From Streptomyces fulvoviolaceus (GTDB lineage Bacteria > Actinomycetota > Actinomycetes > Streptomycetales > Streptomycetaceae), in NCBI RefSeq assembly GCF_000718165.1, contig NZ_JOEY01000008.1, positions 62,001 through 126,000 on the forward strand: a stretch of DNA of 64,000 bases, read 5' to 3'. This document shows, piece after piece, positions 40,950 to 50,063 of the stretch (its first letter is position 1; the number at the start of each line of letters is the position of its first letter). The notes beneath the pieces were generated by a model, which was given only the letters and a program-made list of their open reading frames with translations, was not told the DNA's origin and ran no database searches. The position numbers and the translations under genes were made by a program.

Positions 40950-41792
40950 ATGCGACTTGCGACTCTGCGAGTGGGCGACGGAACGCGGGCGGCTCGACGC
41001 GACGGAGACTCCTACGCCCTGCTCCCGTACGCCGATCTGGGAGCCCTGCTCGGATCGGGCGAGGACTGGACGCGAACGGCGGAGAACGCCGAGGGCGAGC
41101 GCATCGACGCCGCCGATGCCAAGTTCGCTCCTCTGGTGCCGCACCCGAACAAGATCATCTGCCTTGGTCTGAACTACGCCACGCACATCAAGGAGATGGG
41201 GCGGGACACACCCAAGTACCCGACGCTGTTCGCCAAGTACGACGGATCGCTCATCGGGGCGTACGACCCGGTCACGCTTCCCGTGGTCAGCGACAGCGTG
41301 GACTGGGAAGCCGAACTCGGCTTCGTGATCGGCCGGGCGGCCCGTCACGTCCCGAAGGAGAGGGGGCTGGACTTCGTCGCCGGCTACACGGTCGTCAACG
41401 ACGTGACCGTGCGCGAATACCAGCGCCGTACGCGGGAGTTCCTGGCCGGCAAGACCTTCGAGGCGACCACGCCCGTGGGCCCCGAGCTGGTCACGGCGGA
41501 CGAGTTCGGGGGCGCGGAGCCGGACTTGGAGATCCGCTGCGAGGTGGACGGCGAGGTGATGCAACGGTCCCGCACGTCGGACCTGCTGTTCGGTATCGCC
41601 GACATCGTCTCCTACCTCAGCGACATCATCACGCTGCAGCCGGGTGACCTGATCTGCACGGGGACCCCCGGCGGAGTCGGTGACGGACGGGATCCCAAGG
41701 TGTACCTCAAGGAGGGCCAGGTCCTGCGGACGGTGGTGGAGGGGCTCGGTGAGACCCGCAACGTGTGCGTGCGGGAGGCGATGCAGGGCTGA
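40950..41792 (+). CDS. Fumarylacetoacetate hydrolase family protein, copy 3
   Basis: A 280-residue FAH-fold protein: ICLGLNYATHIKEMG, the ExE metal motif in DWEAELGFVIG, VVNDVTVREYQRRT (D ligand), ICTGTPGGVGDGRDP. It is clearly more distant from copies 1 and 2 and resembles the 2-keto-4-pentenoate hydratase / acylpyruvase-like branch. It likely acts on a ring-fission product from the divergent VOC enzyme. Preceded by AGGAAGAGG upstream of ATG 40950. Confidence 0.87.
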   Translation: MRLATLRVGDGTRAARRDGDSYALLPYADLGALLGSGEDWTRTAENAEGERIDAADAKFAPLVPHPNKIICLGLNYATHIKEMGRDTPKYPTLFAKYDGSLIGAYDPVTLPVVSDSVDWEAELGFVIGRAARHVPKERGLDFVAGYTVVNDVTVREYQRRTREFLAGKTFEATTPVGPELVTADEFGGAEPDLEIRCEVDGEVMQRSRTSDLLFGIADIVSYLSDIITLQPGDLICTGTPGGVGDGRDPKVYLKEGQVLRTVVEGLGETRNVCVREAMQG

Positions 41793-41859
41793 GGCAACTG
41801 CGCATGGTGCTCAGCCATGTAACGCTTCATGTTCCTCGCGCGGGCCCAGGGCCGGCTTG

Positions 41860-42256
41860 CATGGTGGAGGGTGGGGCTGGCGGCCGACAGCGCGGCGCTG
41901 ACGTAGCCGCTGTCGACGAAGTGCTCGCCGACAGCGGACGCCAAGGCGTTGGGGGCGGCCCGCAGTTGCTCAGCGGTCAACTCCAGCCGGTTCAGCCGGT
42001 GCCCGTTGAGGCTCGGTGCGGCTGCTGACGCGATCGCGGAACTCGCCCAGCGGGGAGTGGTCGAACCCCGGATCCGTCAGCTCCAGCCCCGGCAGGAACT
42101 TCCAGTCGATGCGGACCCGGACGGCGGCTGCGGCCTGACGGTCCGACAGCGCCTCGGCGAACTGCAGGACAGAGACGGCAGCCAACTGACCGGGCAGCCG
42201 GCAACCTCGGCCGTCTGCCCCAGTGCCTCGCCGAGAACACGGGGGTGCAGCGACAC
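41860..42256 (-). pseudogene. IS1182-type transposase remnant
   Basis: Minus-strand fragments in changing frames match an IS1182-family transposase in order: VSLHPRVLGEALGQTAEVA near 42200-42256, then SVLQFAEALSDRQAAAAVRV and FLPGLELTDPGFDHSPLGEF near 42020-42180, then LTAEQLRAAPNALASAVGEH and VDSGYVSAALSA near 41880-41980. Internal parts are missing and the frames are broken, so it is dead. No terminal inverted repeats were found. The region 42257-42395 beyond it shows nothing recognisable. Confidence 0.7.
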
Positions 42257-42395
42257 GGTCCTCACCTCATCGCGACATCCCCGCACCTGGTCACTCCATC
42301 TTCCTTCCACCGGGGGCGGCTGCTGTGGCGGATGATGCTGGACTTCAGCGACGACGGAACGCGGTCCCCCCGCATGCCTTGCGAAGCAAGGTCAC

Positions 42396-42749
42396 TCAGG
42401 CGGACGCGAGACGAAGTGCCAGGGCGGCGACCGACAGGGCGGTCAGGAAAACAGCGCCGATCATCGACTGGTTGAGACGCCGGGACCTGAGATGGAACCC
42501 GAGGGCGCCGAGGAAGTAGGCCAGGCTTCCCACAGCCGCCGCGACGCCAATGGGCCACCAGAAGAGCCCGACAAGAAGACCTACGGCGCCGGCAACAGTA
42601 CATGCACCGAGCATCCACATCCGGTCAGCAGGGAATCCGACCTCGGTCATCAAGTCGGTCTGGCCGGCATCACCGGTCAGCTTGGCAATGCCGCTGCCCA
42701 GCAAAGCGACTGCGAGCACACAGCTGACAACAACTGTGGCAATGAACAT
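42396..42749 (-). CDS. DoxX family membrane protein
   Basis: A 117-residue protein with four hydrophobic helices (MFIATVVVSCVLAVALLGSG, GACTVAGAVGLLVGLFW, GVAAAVGSLAYFLGALGF, MIGAVFLTALSVAALAL) and the DoxX-type GIAKLTGD near residue 20. DoxX proteins are small membrane proteins linked to redox and stress functions. ATG at 42749 was chosen because GGAGG lies 7 nt upstream. Confidence 0.8.
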   Translation of the reverse strand: MFIATVVVSCVLAVALLGSGIAKLTGDAGQTDLMTEVGFPADRMWMLGACTVAGAVGLLVGLFWWPIGVAAAVGSLAYFLGALGFHLRSRRLNQSMIGAVFLTALSVAALALRLASA

Positions 42750-43129
42750 GAATGACCTCCAGGACGGACTCGCCCAACCAGTGAAGTAACAGCACGTGAG
42801 CGAATCATGCTCCGAGTGTTGCGCAGTACGGCACAACGGCAAGCATATTGCACCATATGGCCGCCCGCGCCAGCCAGACTTGGCGAACTCTTCCCTCACA
42901 CTGTGGAAGTCCTCTCCGTCCTGGAAGTACGCAACCGCGCCCTGGGAAATTGCACACACGGCCGGCGAGAAGTCAAGCGATGCCCGTGGGCCCTTCTCAT
43001 TCTTTCCGTCGGGATGCGTGTTTTCGTGCGCAGGCGACCACCTCTTCTGTCAAGGGCGATATTCCCCACACCTGCACGACGCTGAACAGGGGCCCCAACC
43101 AGTGAAGTTGCGGTGTTACGGTTGGCCCC
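42750..43129. other. Divergent intergenic region, DoxX / UvrA-like ORF
   Basis: 380 nt with lower GC than its surroundings, likely holding promoters for both neighbours. A loose near-repeat CATAT-N5-CATATG lies near 42843-42860. No gene or clear terminator was seen. Confidence 0.4.
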
Positions 43130-43597
43130 GTGAGAAATCGGATTGTCGTCAAGGGTGCCCGCCGGCACAATCTCCGTGACGTGTCCGTAGAATTTCCTTG
43201 GGATGCGCTCACCGTATGCGCAGAGGTGTCCGGATCCGGAAAGTCAAGTCTGGCGTTCGACGCCATATTTGTCGAAGGTCAGCGACGTTATGTTGAATCC
43301 CTTTCGGCATATGCGCGGCGATTTCTCGGGCAGCTGGACAAGCGCAAGAAGCACTCCATCGACGTGGTCGTGGACCGGCTGGCCGTCAGGCCCGGGGTAC
43401 GGCAGATGGTGTTGCACGGTGCCGAACGGCAGCTCCAACTCGCCTGCCAGGACCGGTTCGCCGGGTACCTGCGCGAGGTGCCCTGCGCGGCCTGCGGGGG
43501 CGGTTCGGCCGTCGCCGAAGACACCCCGGAACACGTCTCGGCCCAACCCCGGTCGCACACCGGACGGTTCCTCAACTCCCTGCTGGAGCACAGGTGA
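43130..43597 (+). pseudogene. UvrA-derived mini-ORF with large internal deletions
   Basis: An intact 155-codon frame built of short pieces of UvrA in the right order. These are the N-terminal start with Walker A ([58 protein letters not shown]), then [12 protein letters not shown], then [11 protein letters not shown], then [11 protein letters not shown], and finally the C-terminal-like [12 protein letters not shown]. Full UvrA is about 950 residues, so roughly five sixths is missing, including both Walker B motifs and most zinc fingers. It cannot repair DNA as such. Translation would start at GTG 43130 without a clear Shine-Dalgarno. Its stop overlaps the sigma-factor start by 4 nt. Confidence 0.72.
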
Positions 43598-44607
43598 ACG
43601 CCACGGACGTACAGGACCCGGAAGAGCTCCTGCTCGCGCAGCACGACGAGAGCGATGCCCCCGCGCCCCGGCTCTCCTCCGACAGCGGCACCGTCGACCA
43701 GGTCAAGGACTACCTGCGGCTCATCGCCAAGGTCCCGCTGCTGACCGCCGAGCAGGAGGTGGACCTGGGCAAACGCATCGAAGCCGGCCTGTACGCCGAG
43801 CATCTCCTCGCCGAAGCCGAAGAACCCGGCCTGGAACCGCACTTCCGCCGGGAACTGAGCCTTCTCGCCGAGGACGGCCGCCGCGCGAAGAACCACCTCA
43901 CCGAGGCCAACCTCCGCCTGGTGGTCTCCGTCGCCAAGCGCTACACCGGACGCGGACTGCAGTTCCTGGACCTCATCCAGGAAGGCAACACCGGGCTGAT
44001 CAGGGCCGTGGAGAAGTTCGACTACGCCAAGGGCTTCAAGTTCTCCACGTACGCGACCTGGTGGATCAAACAGGCAGTCACCCGGGCCCTGTCCGACCAG
44101 AGCCGCACCATCCGCATCCCGGTCCACACCGTCGAGATCATCAACCGTGTGGCACGGATCCGCCGCGAACTGCTCCACGACACCGGGCACGAGCCCACCC
44201 CGGAGGAAGTGGCCGAGAAGGCGGAGCTCCCGGTGGAACGGCTGGCTGAACTCAACGCCTACACCAAGGAACCCGTCTCCTTCAACATCGCACTGTCCGA
44301 CGAAGGCGACACCGAGTTCGGCGACCTCATCATGGACAGCGACTCGCCCTCGCCCTGGGAGTCGGTCACCTTCGACCTCCTCCAGCGAACCATCAAGAGC
44401 CTCCTCGCCGACATGACCGCGCGCGAGGCCGGCATCATCTCCCTGCGCTACGGCCTCTTCGGCGGCCGCCCGCGCACGCTGGAGGAGATCGGAAAGATCT
44501 ACGGCGTCACCCGCGAACGTATCCGCCAGCTCGAAGCGAAGACGATGAGCAAGCTGCGCCACCCATCGCGTTCGCAGGTTCTGCGGGATTACCTCAACGA
44601 CGAGTGA
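43594..44607 (+). CDS. HrdB-like RNA polymerase sigma factor (sigma-70 family)
   Basis: A 337-residue group 1/2 sigma factor. Region 1.2 ([20 protein letters not shown]), regions 2.1-2.4 ([53 protein letters not shown]), region 3 ([20 protein letters not shown]) and region 4 ([20 protein letters not shown]) are complete. The promoter-reading helices resemble HrdB, so it should read ordinary housekeeping-type promoters. The long N-terminal part of HrdB (region 1.1) is absent, as in HrdA/C/D. GTG at 43594 overlaps the mini-UvrA frame by 4 nt. HelR follows 149 nt downstream. Confidence 0.92.
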   Translation: MNATDVQDPEELLLAQHDESDAPAPRLSSDSGTVDQVKDYLRLIAKVPLLTAEQEVDLGKRIEAGLYAEHLLAEAEEPGLEPHFRRELSLLAEDGRRAKNHLTEANLRLVVSVAKRYTGRGLQFLDLIQEGNTGLIRAVEKFDYAKGFKFSTYATWWIKQAVTRALSDQSRTIRIPVHTVEIINRVARIRRELLHDTGHEPTPEEVAEKAELPVERLAELNAYTKEPVSFNIALSDEGDTEFGDLIMDSDSPSPWESVTFDLLQRTIKSLLADMTAREAGIISLRYGLFGGRPRTLEEIGKIYGVTRERIRQLEAKTMSKLRHPSRSQVLRDYLNDE

Positions 44608-44635
44608 CGGAAGCGGCTCAGTCAGACGCGTATCT

Positions 44636-44656
44636 GCATTTGCCCAGGTAAGCCCC
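44636..44656 (-). promoter_or_regulatory. Possible rifamycin-associated element upstream of helR
   Basis: On the minus strand this reads GGGGCTTAC followed by GCAAATGC, a short imperfect inverted arrangement about 100 nt before the HelR gene. Rifamycin-resistance genes, including helR, are known to follow a 19-bp inverted element (RAE). I cannot verify the exact consensus here, so this is only a pointer. Confidence 0.25.
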
Positions 44657-44756
44657 ACTTTTCTCTCTTGGGCCATGATCCATGTAAATAAGTCAAGACT
44701 TACTTTTCAGGAATTTCGACCGCAAAGTGGGGGATCGAATTGAGAGGAGCACCCAG

Positions 44757-46844
44757 TTGTCGCAGGTGAACGACCCCGCTGTGCGTCAGGTCGAATTGGA
44801 ACGAACTCATGTGTCCACCTTGTACGAACTGCTCACCGAACGGCTCTCCGAGACACGGGCACACCGGGCGGAGGTGCTCAGGGCCCCGGCCGAGAGTGCC
44901 GGTGAGGCATACGAGCGAGAGGTTGCCGCTGAACGTCTGGCCAAGGAGATCGGCCGGCTGGAGGGCGCCGAGAACGGGCTGGTCTTCGGCCGCATCGACT
45001 GGACGGACGGCACCGCCCTGCGCATCGGACGGATCGGACTGCAGACGGAGGACGACGACCTGCCCCTGCTCGTGGACTGGCGCGCCAACGCGGCGCGGCC
45101 CTTCTACGAGGCTACGCCGGTTCACCCGATGAACCTGCGGCGGCGCCGGCACCTGCGCCTGAAGGAGCGCACGGTTGTCGCAGTCAGCGACGAACTGTTG
45201 GACGGCTCCGCCCCCACCGCCGAAGACATAGTGGGCGACGGCCCGTTGACCGAGGCTCTTTCGGCACGGCGTACGGGTCGGATGCAAGCGGCCGTCGCGA
45301 CACTGCAGGCCGAGCAGGACGAGATCGTCCGCTCCGCACACCGCGGGGTGACGGTGGTGCAGGGCGGACCCGGCACAGGCAAGACAGTGGTCGCCCTGCA
45401 CCGGGCGGCGTATGTCCTGTACGCGTTCCCGCGGGCCGCCGAGCAGGGTGTGCTGGTGGTCGGGCCGAACGCGCGGTTTCTCGACTACATCTCCCAAGTC
45501 CTGCCCTCGCTCGGCGAGAACGACGTCGTCCTGGCGACCTGCCAGGAACTGGCCGGAGTGTTCCCGGAAACAGTGGAGCCGTTCGATGCGGCGCGTCTCA
45601 AGGGCAGTTCCGCCCTCGCAGACGCTCTGGCCGGCCTGCTGCGCATCCACCAAGCCCCGGACGGCGACTTCACCGTGCGGGTCGGACAGGAATTGGTTCA
45701 CCTCCCGGGCGAGAGAGTCGCCACGGCACGCGACGCCGCCGTGGCGACCGAGCTGGGGCACAACCCCGCACGCCAGGTGTTCAAGGAGCTCCTGGTCGAC
45801 GCCGTCACCGACACGCTGGAACGCGATATGAGCGATCTCCTGGAGCAGATCGATGCCGAGGTCACCCAGCTGACGGGCAGGAACCTCGACCGATTCGCGG
45901 CCGCCGGCCTGCGCCACCTCGGCCACGACGGCGCAGCCGACTCGGGACCGGCCGACGAGTTCGACGTGGACGCCGTCCGGGCCGACCTCCTCGACGACGC
46001 CGGCGTCGACCGAGCCGTAGAGGTGCTGTGGCCGCGACTGGTACCCGGTGACCTCGTGAGGGCTCTCCTGACGGACCCTGGCGCTCTCTCCGAGCATCTG
46101 CCCCTGCTGACCACGGACGAGCGGTCACTCCTGCTGCGCGGCCCGGACGACCTGTGGACCGATGCCGATGTGCCGCTGCTGGACGAGGCGGCGAGCCTGA
46201 TCGACGGCCCGCCGGAGCGGACGTACGGGCACGTCGTCGTCGACGAGGCACAGGAGTTGACCGCCATGCAGTGGCGGATGATCGTCCGCCGCTGTCCGGC
46301 CAGGGCGATGACCCTGGTGGGCGACTTCGCCCAGGCGGGCCCGGTTGCGACAGCATGCGACTGGAAGGAGGCATTGAGTCCGCACGTCGGCCCACGGTTC
46401 AACCTGCACAGCCTGACCGTCAGTTACCGCACCACGCAGGAAATCCTGGACAGTGTGCGGGATCTGCTCGCGCGGATCGCACCGGACCAGACGCCGACAC
46501 GGTCACTGCGCCGTGGTGAGACTCCTCGCACCGTGACCACACCTGTGGACGGGCTGGTCGCCACCGTCGCCCAGGAGCTTCGGGCCCAGAGCGCCGCCTA
46601 CCCGGGCGAACTCCTCGGCGTGATCTGCGCGGACACGAGGGTGGGCGAGCTGACAGCCGCGGGCATCGCCCAGCACGCACGCATCGTGCCGGCATCCGAA
46701 GCGCGCGGGCTGGAGTTCGACGGGGTCGTCGTCATGAGCCCCGAGGAGATCATCACAGCCCGCCCCGGCGGAGAGAGGGACCTGTACGTGGCCCTGACCC
46801 GGGCCACCAAGAGGCTCTGCACGATCACCGTCCAGCCCGCCTGA
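44757..46844 (+). CDS. helR: HelD/HelR-type RNA polymerase recycling ATPase
   Basis: A superfamily 1 (UvrD-like) ATPase of 695 residues. It has a coiled-coil-prone, charged N-terminus (YEREVAAERLAKEIGRLEGA), the HelD-specific GLVFGRIDW/RIGRIGL segment, Walker A GGPGTGKT near residue 205, Walker B VVDEAQELT near 495, motif III LVGDFAQAG and motif VI VALTRATKRL. Class II HelD/HelR proteins of actinobacteria remove stalled RNA polymerase and displace rifamycins. TTG at 44757 was chosen with AGGAG 8 nt upstream; GTG 44727 is an alternative. It sits behind an HrdB-like sigma gene and before a hairpin at 46865-46897. Confidence 0.82.
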   Translation: MSQVNDPAVRQVELERTHVSTLYELLTERLSETRAHRAEVLRAPAESAGEAYEREVAAERLAKEIGRLEGAENGLVFGRIDWTDGTALRIGRIGLQTEDDDLPLLVDWRANAARPFYEATPVHPMNLRRRRHLRLKERTVVAVSDELLDGSAPTAEDIVGDGPLTEALSARRTGRMQAAVATLQAEQDEIVRSAHRGVTVVQGGPGTGKTVVALHRAAYVLYAFPRAAEQGVLVVGPNARFLDYISQVLPSLGENDVVLATCQELAGVFPETVEPFDAARLKGSSALADALAGLLRIHQAPDGDFTVRVGQELVHLPGERVATARDAAVATELGHNPARQVFKELLVDAVTDTLERDMSDLLEQIDAEVTQLTGRNLDRFAAAGLRHLGHDGAADSGPADEFDVDAVRADLLDDAGVDRAVEVLWPRLVPGDLVRALLTDPGALSEHLPLLTTDERSLLLRGPDDLWTDADVPLLDEAASLIDGPPERTYGHVVVDEAQELTAMQWRMIVRRCPARAMTLVGDFAQAGPVATACDWKEALSPHVGPRFNLHSLTVSYRTTQEILDSVRDLLARIAPDQTPTRSLRRGETPRTVTTPVDGLVATVAQELRAQSAAYPGELLGVICADTRVGELTAAGIAQHARIVPASEARGLEFDGVVVMSPEEIITARPGGERDLYVALTRATKRLCTITVQPA

Positions 46845-46864
46845 CGGATCACCGTCGACCTCCC

Positions 46865-46897
46865 TGCTCGCGCATGCTCCACAGGCATGCGCGAGCA
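46865..46897. terminator. Hairpin terminator after helR
   Basis: A 13-bp perfect stem (TGCTCGCGCATGC at 46865-46877 with its complement at 46885-46897), 7-nt loop, 20 nt after the HelR stop. Confidence 0.82.
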
Positions 46898-46925
46898 CCG
46901 CAAGCGCCAAGACAGAGAAGGTGGC

Positions 46926-47219
46926 ATGGCAACCGACTTCGACGCCCCACGCAACGACGGCGTCATCGACAACCTCGACGAGCTCAAGGCCCGGAGCACC
47001 ACCAAATCCGCTTCCGCCATTGACGTCGACGAGTTCGAGGCCGCCGAGGGCCTCGAGCTGCCCGGCGCCGATCTCTCGGGCGAGGAGCTGGCCATCCGGG
47101 TACTCCCGGCACTGGACGACGAATTCGTCTGTGCGGCCTGCTTCCTCGTGTACCACCGCAGCCAACTCGCCGACGGAAGCAGCATTCCCCGCATCTGCCG
47201 CGACTGCGACCACACCTGA
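46926..47219 (+). CDS. DUF4193 zinc-ribbon-like small protein
   Basis: A 97-residue acidic protein typical of actinomycete DUF4193: MATDFDAPR start, a central ELPGADLSGEELAIRVLP, and two cysteine pairs, CAAC near residue 70 and CRDC near the C-terminus, which probably hold zinc. Function unknown; small zinc-ribbon proteins in actinobacteria often touch the transcription machinery. ATG 46926 was chosen over 46887 because the longer frame would pass through the terminator hairpin and adds no conserved sequence. Confidence 0.82.
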   Translation: MATDFDAPRNDGVIDNLDELKARSTTKSASAIDVDEFEAAEGLELPGADLSGEELAIRVLPALDDEFVCAACFLVYHRSQLADGSSIPRICRDCDHT

Positions 47220-47325
47220 CACTGGCGTGCAGGCTCGCGACGTGGACGGCGTCATCCATCACGGAGCATGGGCGGGATGATCCGGCTCGGATACGGCGGT
47301 CCGGTCAGAACGGCATGGCGCGCGT

Positions 47326-47351
47326 GGCCGGTGCCGACTTCAGCACCGGCC
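47326..47351. terminator. Hairpin terminator of the degradative operon
   Basis: A 9-bp perfect stem (GGCCGGTGC at 47326-47334 with its complement at 47343-47351), 8-nt loop, 8 nt past the stop of the minus-strand operon ending at 47359. Confidence 0.68.
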
Positions 47352-47358
47352 CGCTGCT

Positions 47359-48477
47359 TCAGGCCCCGGGCTTGAGGAGGATGCGCCCGACGACGTCGGT
47401 TCCTTGTTCCATGAGTTCATGCGCCTCCGCAGCCTTCGCCAGTGGGAAGCGCGCGGCGATCGGCGATTGCAGTCGGCCGTCGGCGAGGAGGGCCAGAACG
47501 CGCACGGCGTCGTCGTGCCGGGCTCCGCGCACGCCGACGATGTCGACCTCCAGGCGGGTGAGGTCGAAGACCGTGAACGGCATCGGGCCGGGCGGGTTCT
47601 GCTCGCCGGCCGCCGGGCAGAGCCGGCCGCCGAGCCGGATGACGTCCAGGGCGAAGCGCAGCAGATCGCGGCTGGTGGAGTAGTCGACGGCATGGTCGAC
47701 GCCCTGGCCGTGGGTGAGATCGCGTACGGCCTCGGCAGCGGCCCCGAGGTCCTCGGTGACGACGACCTCGACATCGGTGCCGCAGGTGGCCCGCAGGCTG
47801 TCGGCTCGCTCGGCATGCCTGGTGGTCGCGATGACACGCAGTCCGAAGATCCGGGCCAGCTGGATGGTGGCCAGGCCCATCGGCCCGGCGGCTCCGGTCA
47901 CGAGCAGAGTGTCCCCCGCGGTGACCCGCAGCCGGTCACGCAGTACGCGGTGGCTGGTGCCGTAGGGCCACAGGGTGACCCCGGCCTGTTCCAGGTCGAC
48001 GTGGTCGGGCACCGGGAGGAAGAGACGCTCGTCCCGCACCACGTATTCGGCGTAGGAGCCCAGGGTCTGGTGGCCGGGGATCGCGATACCGGTGGAGAGG
48101 TTGCCCAGGCCCCGGTGGGTCTCCGACGCGTAGGGGTTCTCGGGGTGGACCACGGCCACGACCCGGTCTCCCGGGTGCAGCAGTTGGGTTTCGGGCCCTG
48201 TGGCGACGACGGTCCCGGCGGCCTCACGTCCCAGTTGCTGGGGCATGGGAAAGGGGTTGCGGCCGGGCAGCTTCGTGCCGGCCTGGAGTCCGCGGCGGTA
48301 TTTCAGGTCCCACCCGGAGACGGCAGCGTTGTCGACCGACACCAGGACGTCGGTGGGGCCGAGGGCCGGCAGCGGCCGCTGTTCGTGGACCAGTTGCTCG
48401 GGGCCACCGTGTTCGTGGACCCAGACAGCAGCCGTGGACGTCGGGAGGGTGGTCACTCGGTCTCCTTGCGTGGTCAC
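47359..48477 (-). CDS. MDR-family NADPH:quinone reductase-like protein
   Basis: A 372-residue medium-chain dehydrogenase/reductase: a GroES-like N-terminus (AVWVHEHGGPEQLVHEQRPL, DNAAVSGWDLKYRRG), the NADP-binding LLVTGAAGPMGLATIQLAR near residue 200, and the closing TDVVGRILLKPG. No structural-zinc cysteine cluster. GTG at 48477 overlaps the hydroxylase stop by 4 nt; a second GTG at 48456 with an equally good GGAG is a possible internal start. The two start regions share a near repeat (GGAGACC...GTGACCAC). Last gene of the operon. Confidence 0.85.
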   Translation of the reverse strand: MTTQGDRVTTLPTSTAAVWVHEHGGPEQLVHEQRPLPALGPTDVLVSVDNAAVSGWDLKYRRGLQAGTKLPGRNPFPMPQQLGREAAGTVVATGPETQLLHPGDRVVAVVHPENPYASETHRGLGNLSTGIAIPGHQTLGSYAEYVVRDERLFLPVPDHVDLEQAGVTLWPYGTSHRVLRDRLRVTAGDTLLVTGAAGPMGLATIQLARIFGLRVIATTRHAERADSLRATCGTDVEVVVTEDLGAAAEAVRDLTHGQGVDHAVDYSTSRDLLRFALDVIRLGGRLCPAAGEQNPPGPMPFTVFDLTRLEVDIVGVRGARHDDAVRVLALLADGRLQSPIAARFPLAKAAEAHELMEQGTDVVGRILLKPGA

Positions 48478-50063
48478 ATGGTCTCCTTGCTCAGAGCCGC
48501 GGCAACGGCGGGAATGTCGCCGGGTCCCATGACTGCGGCGATGTAGCGGTCGGGTTTGACCAGGACGAACCGGTTGCGGGCAGCCGCGAGCGCCTCCTCC
48601 AGGTGACCGTCCGCGTCCGCGACGGCCTCGCGCGCTCCTGCCGCGGGCGGCAGCCGGTCACCCAGGAGAACGTCGATCCGCTTGATGTCCACGGCATCGT
48701 CGGGCCAGTGCGCCCCGTCGAAACGCCGCCAGGCCACGTCGGGGACATCGACGCCCAGCAGCGCGAAGGACCCGCCGAGCACCTCGTCGAGTAGCCGCGG
48801 GCGCAGACTCGGCGGTACCAGGACCCGCGGCTGCGGCAGTTGCGTACCGGTCAGAGCATGGTCGCCCACGACGAGCCCGGCCTCGTGCCGGGCGTGGGGC
48901 CGGAAACGCATCTCGGTGAGGTAGCGCCGTCCCGGCGGCGTACGCAGCAGAGTACGGGCGGCGATGTCCCGCACCAGTGCCCGTCGCCGGTCGGTGGTCA
49001 TGACGACGTCACCGAGGCGTTCGGAGTAGCGGACCATGGCCGTGGCGTGGGGACGGCGCTCCGGTTCATAGGTGTCGAGCAGGCTGTCCCCGGCCCTGCC
49101 GTGCCACACGTCGTCGATCTTCCAGGCGAGGTTCGCGGCGTCCCGTATCCCGGAGTTGAGTCCCTGGCCGGCGAAGGGCGGCATCATGTGCGCGGCGTCG
49201 CCGAGCAGCAGGACGTGCCCGTCACGCCATCGGTCGGCGACGACGGCGTTGAAGGTGTAGGCCGTGCAGCGCTCCACCTGGTCCTCGGTGAGCGGGCGGT
49301 AGGGCGCGACGAGCTTGTGCAGGGTCTCGAACTCGGGCCGGTCTCCCTTCGCGCCCTCGCCGGGCTGGAGGAGGAACTCGTAGCGGCAGCGGCCGCCCCG
49401 GCCCGGCACGATCACGGTGGGCCGGTCGGGAGTGCCGTGGTGCATGCCGTAGCGCTCGTCGTGGTGGTCGCCGGTGGTGTCGGCGACCAGCCAGACCTCC
49501 TGGTGGCTGGTGCCGGTCATGCCGATGCCGCGGAGTTCGCGCACGGTGGAGCGTCCGCCGTCGCAGGCCAGCACCCAACTGACCTCGAGGAGTTCGGCCT
49601 CGGAATCACCGGGCGTCCGCACTGCGGCGATGACGCCGGTACCGTCGGGGCTTTCCTCCACCGTGACCAACTCGGTGGAGAACCGCACATCGGCCTCGGG
49701 ACGGGACTTCAGGTCGTCCAGGAGGACCTTCTCCAGCTCGGGCTGAGCGAACTGGTTCTTGAACGGGAAGCCGAGGCGGTAGGGCTGCGGGCCACGCGCG
49801 TGGAAGAGGGGGCGGCCCTTGCGGTCGTAGTAGCGGGTGCCTGTCCCGGGCACGACGATCTCCAGGACCTTGTCGGCGAGACCGGCCGTCTGCAGGGTGC
49901 GCAGGGACTCGTCGTCCAGGCTGATGGCCTTGGCCTCGTCGCTGGTGGAGGCGTTGCGCTCCACCAGGATGAGGGGAACGCCGCGGGCCGCGAGGAGGTT
50001 GGCGACCGTGAGGCCGACAGGGCCGCCGCCCACGACGAGTACCGGAAGCCGCGCGGGCGTCAC
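48474..50063 (-). CDS. FAD-dependent aromatic hydroxylase 2 (MhpA-like)
   Basis: A 529-residue class A flavoprotein monooxygenase: VLVVGGGPVGLTVANLLAAR, VLACDGGRSTVRELRGIGM (DG motif) and LLLGDAAHMMPPFAGQGLNS (GD motif), with a degenerate C-terminal thioredoxin-like part. Paralogous to 24880-26538 but clearly diverged. GTG at 50063 overlaps the ADH stop by 4 nt; an ATG seven codons upstream would also work. With the bicupin dioxygenase in the same operon it likely hydroxylates a phenol that is then cleaved. Confidence 0.87.
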   Translation of the reverse strand: MTPARLPVLVVGGGPVGLTVANLLAARGVPLILVERNASTSDEAKAISLDDESLRTLQTAGLADKVLEIVVPGTGTRYYDRKGRPLFHARGPQPYRLGFPFKNQFAQPELEKVLLDDLKSRPEADVRFSTELVTVEESPDGTGVIAAVRTPGDSEAELLEVSWVLACDGGRSTVRELRGIGMTGTSHQEVWLVADTTGDHHDERYGMHHGTPDRPTVIVPGRGGRCRYEFLLQPGEGAKGDRPEFETLHKLVAPYRPLTEDQVERCTAYTFNAVVADRWRDGHVLLLGDAAHMMPPFAGQGLNSGIRDAANLAWKIDDVWHGRAGDSLLDTYEPERRPHATAMVRYSERLGDVVMTTDRRRALVRDIAARTLLRTPPGRRYLTEMRFRPHARHEAGLVVGDHALTGTQLPQPRVLVPPSLRPRLLDEVLGGSFALLGVDVPDVAWRRFDGAHWPDDAVDIKRIDVLLGDRLPPAAGAREAVADADGHLEEALAAARNRFVLVKPDRYIAAVMGPGDIPAVAAALSKETM

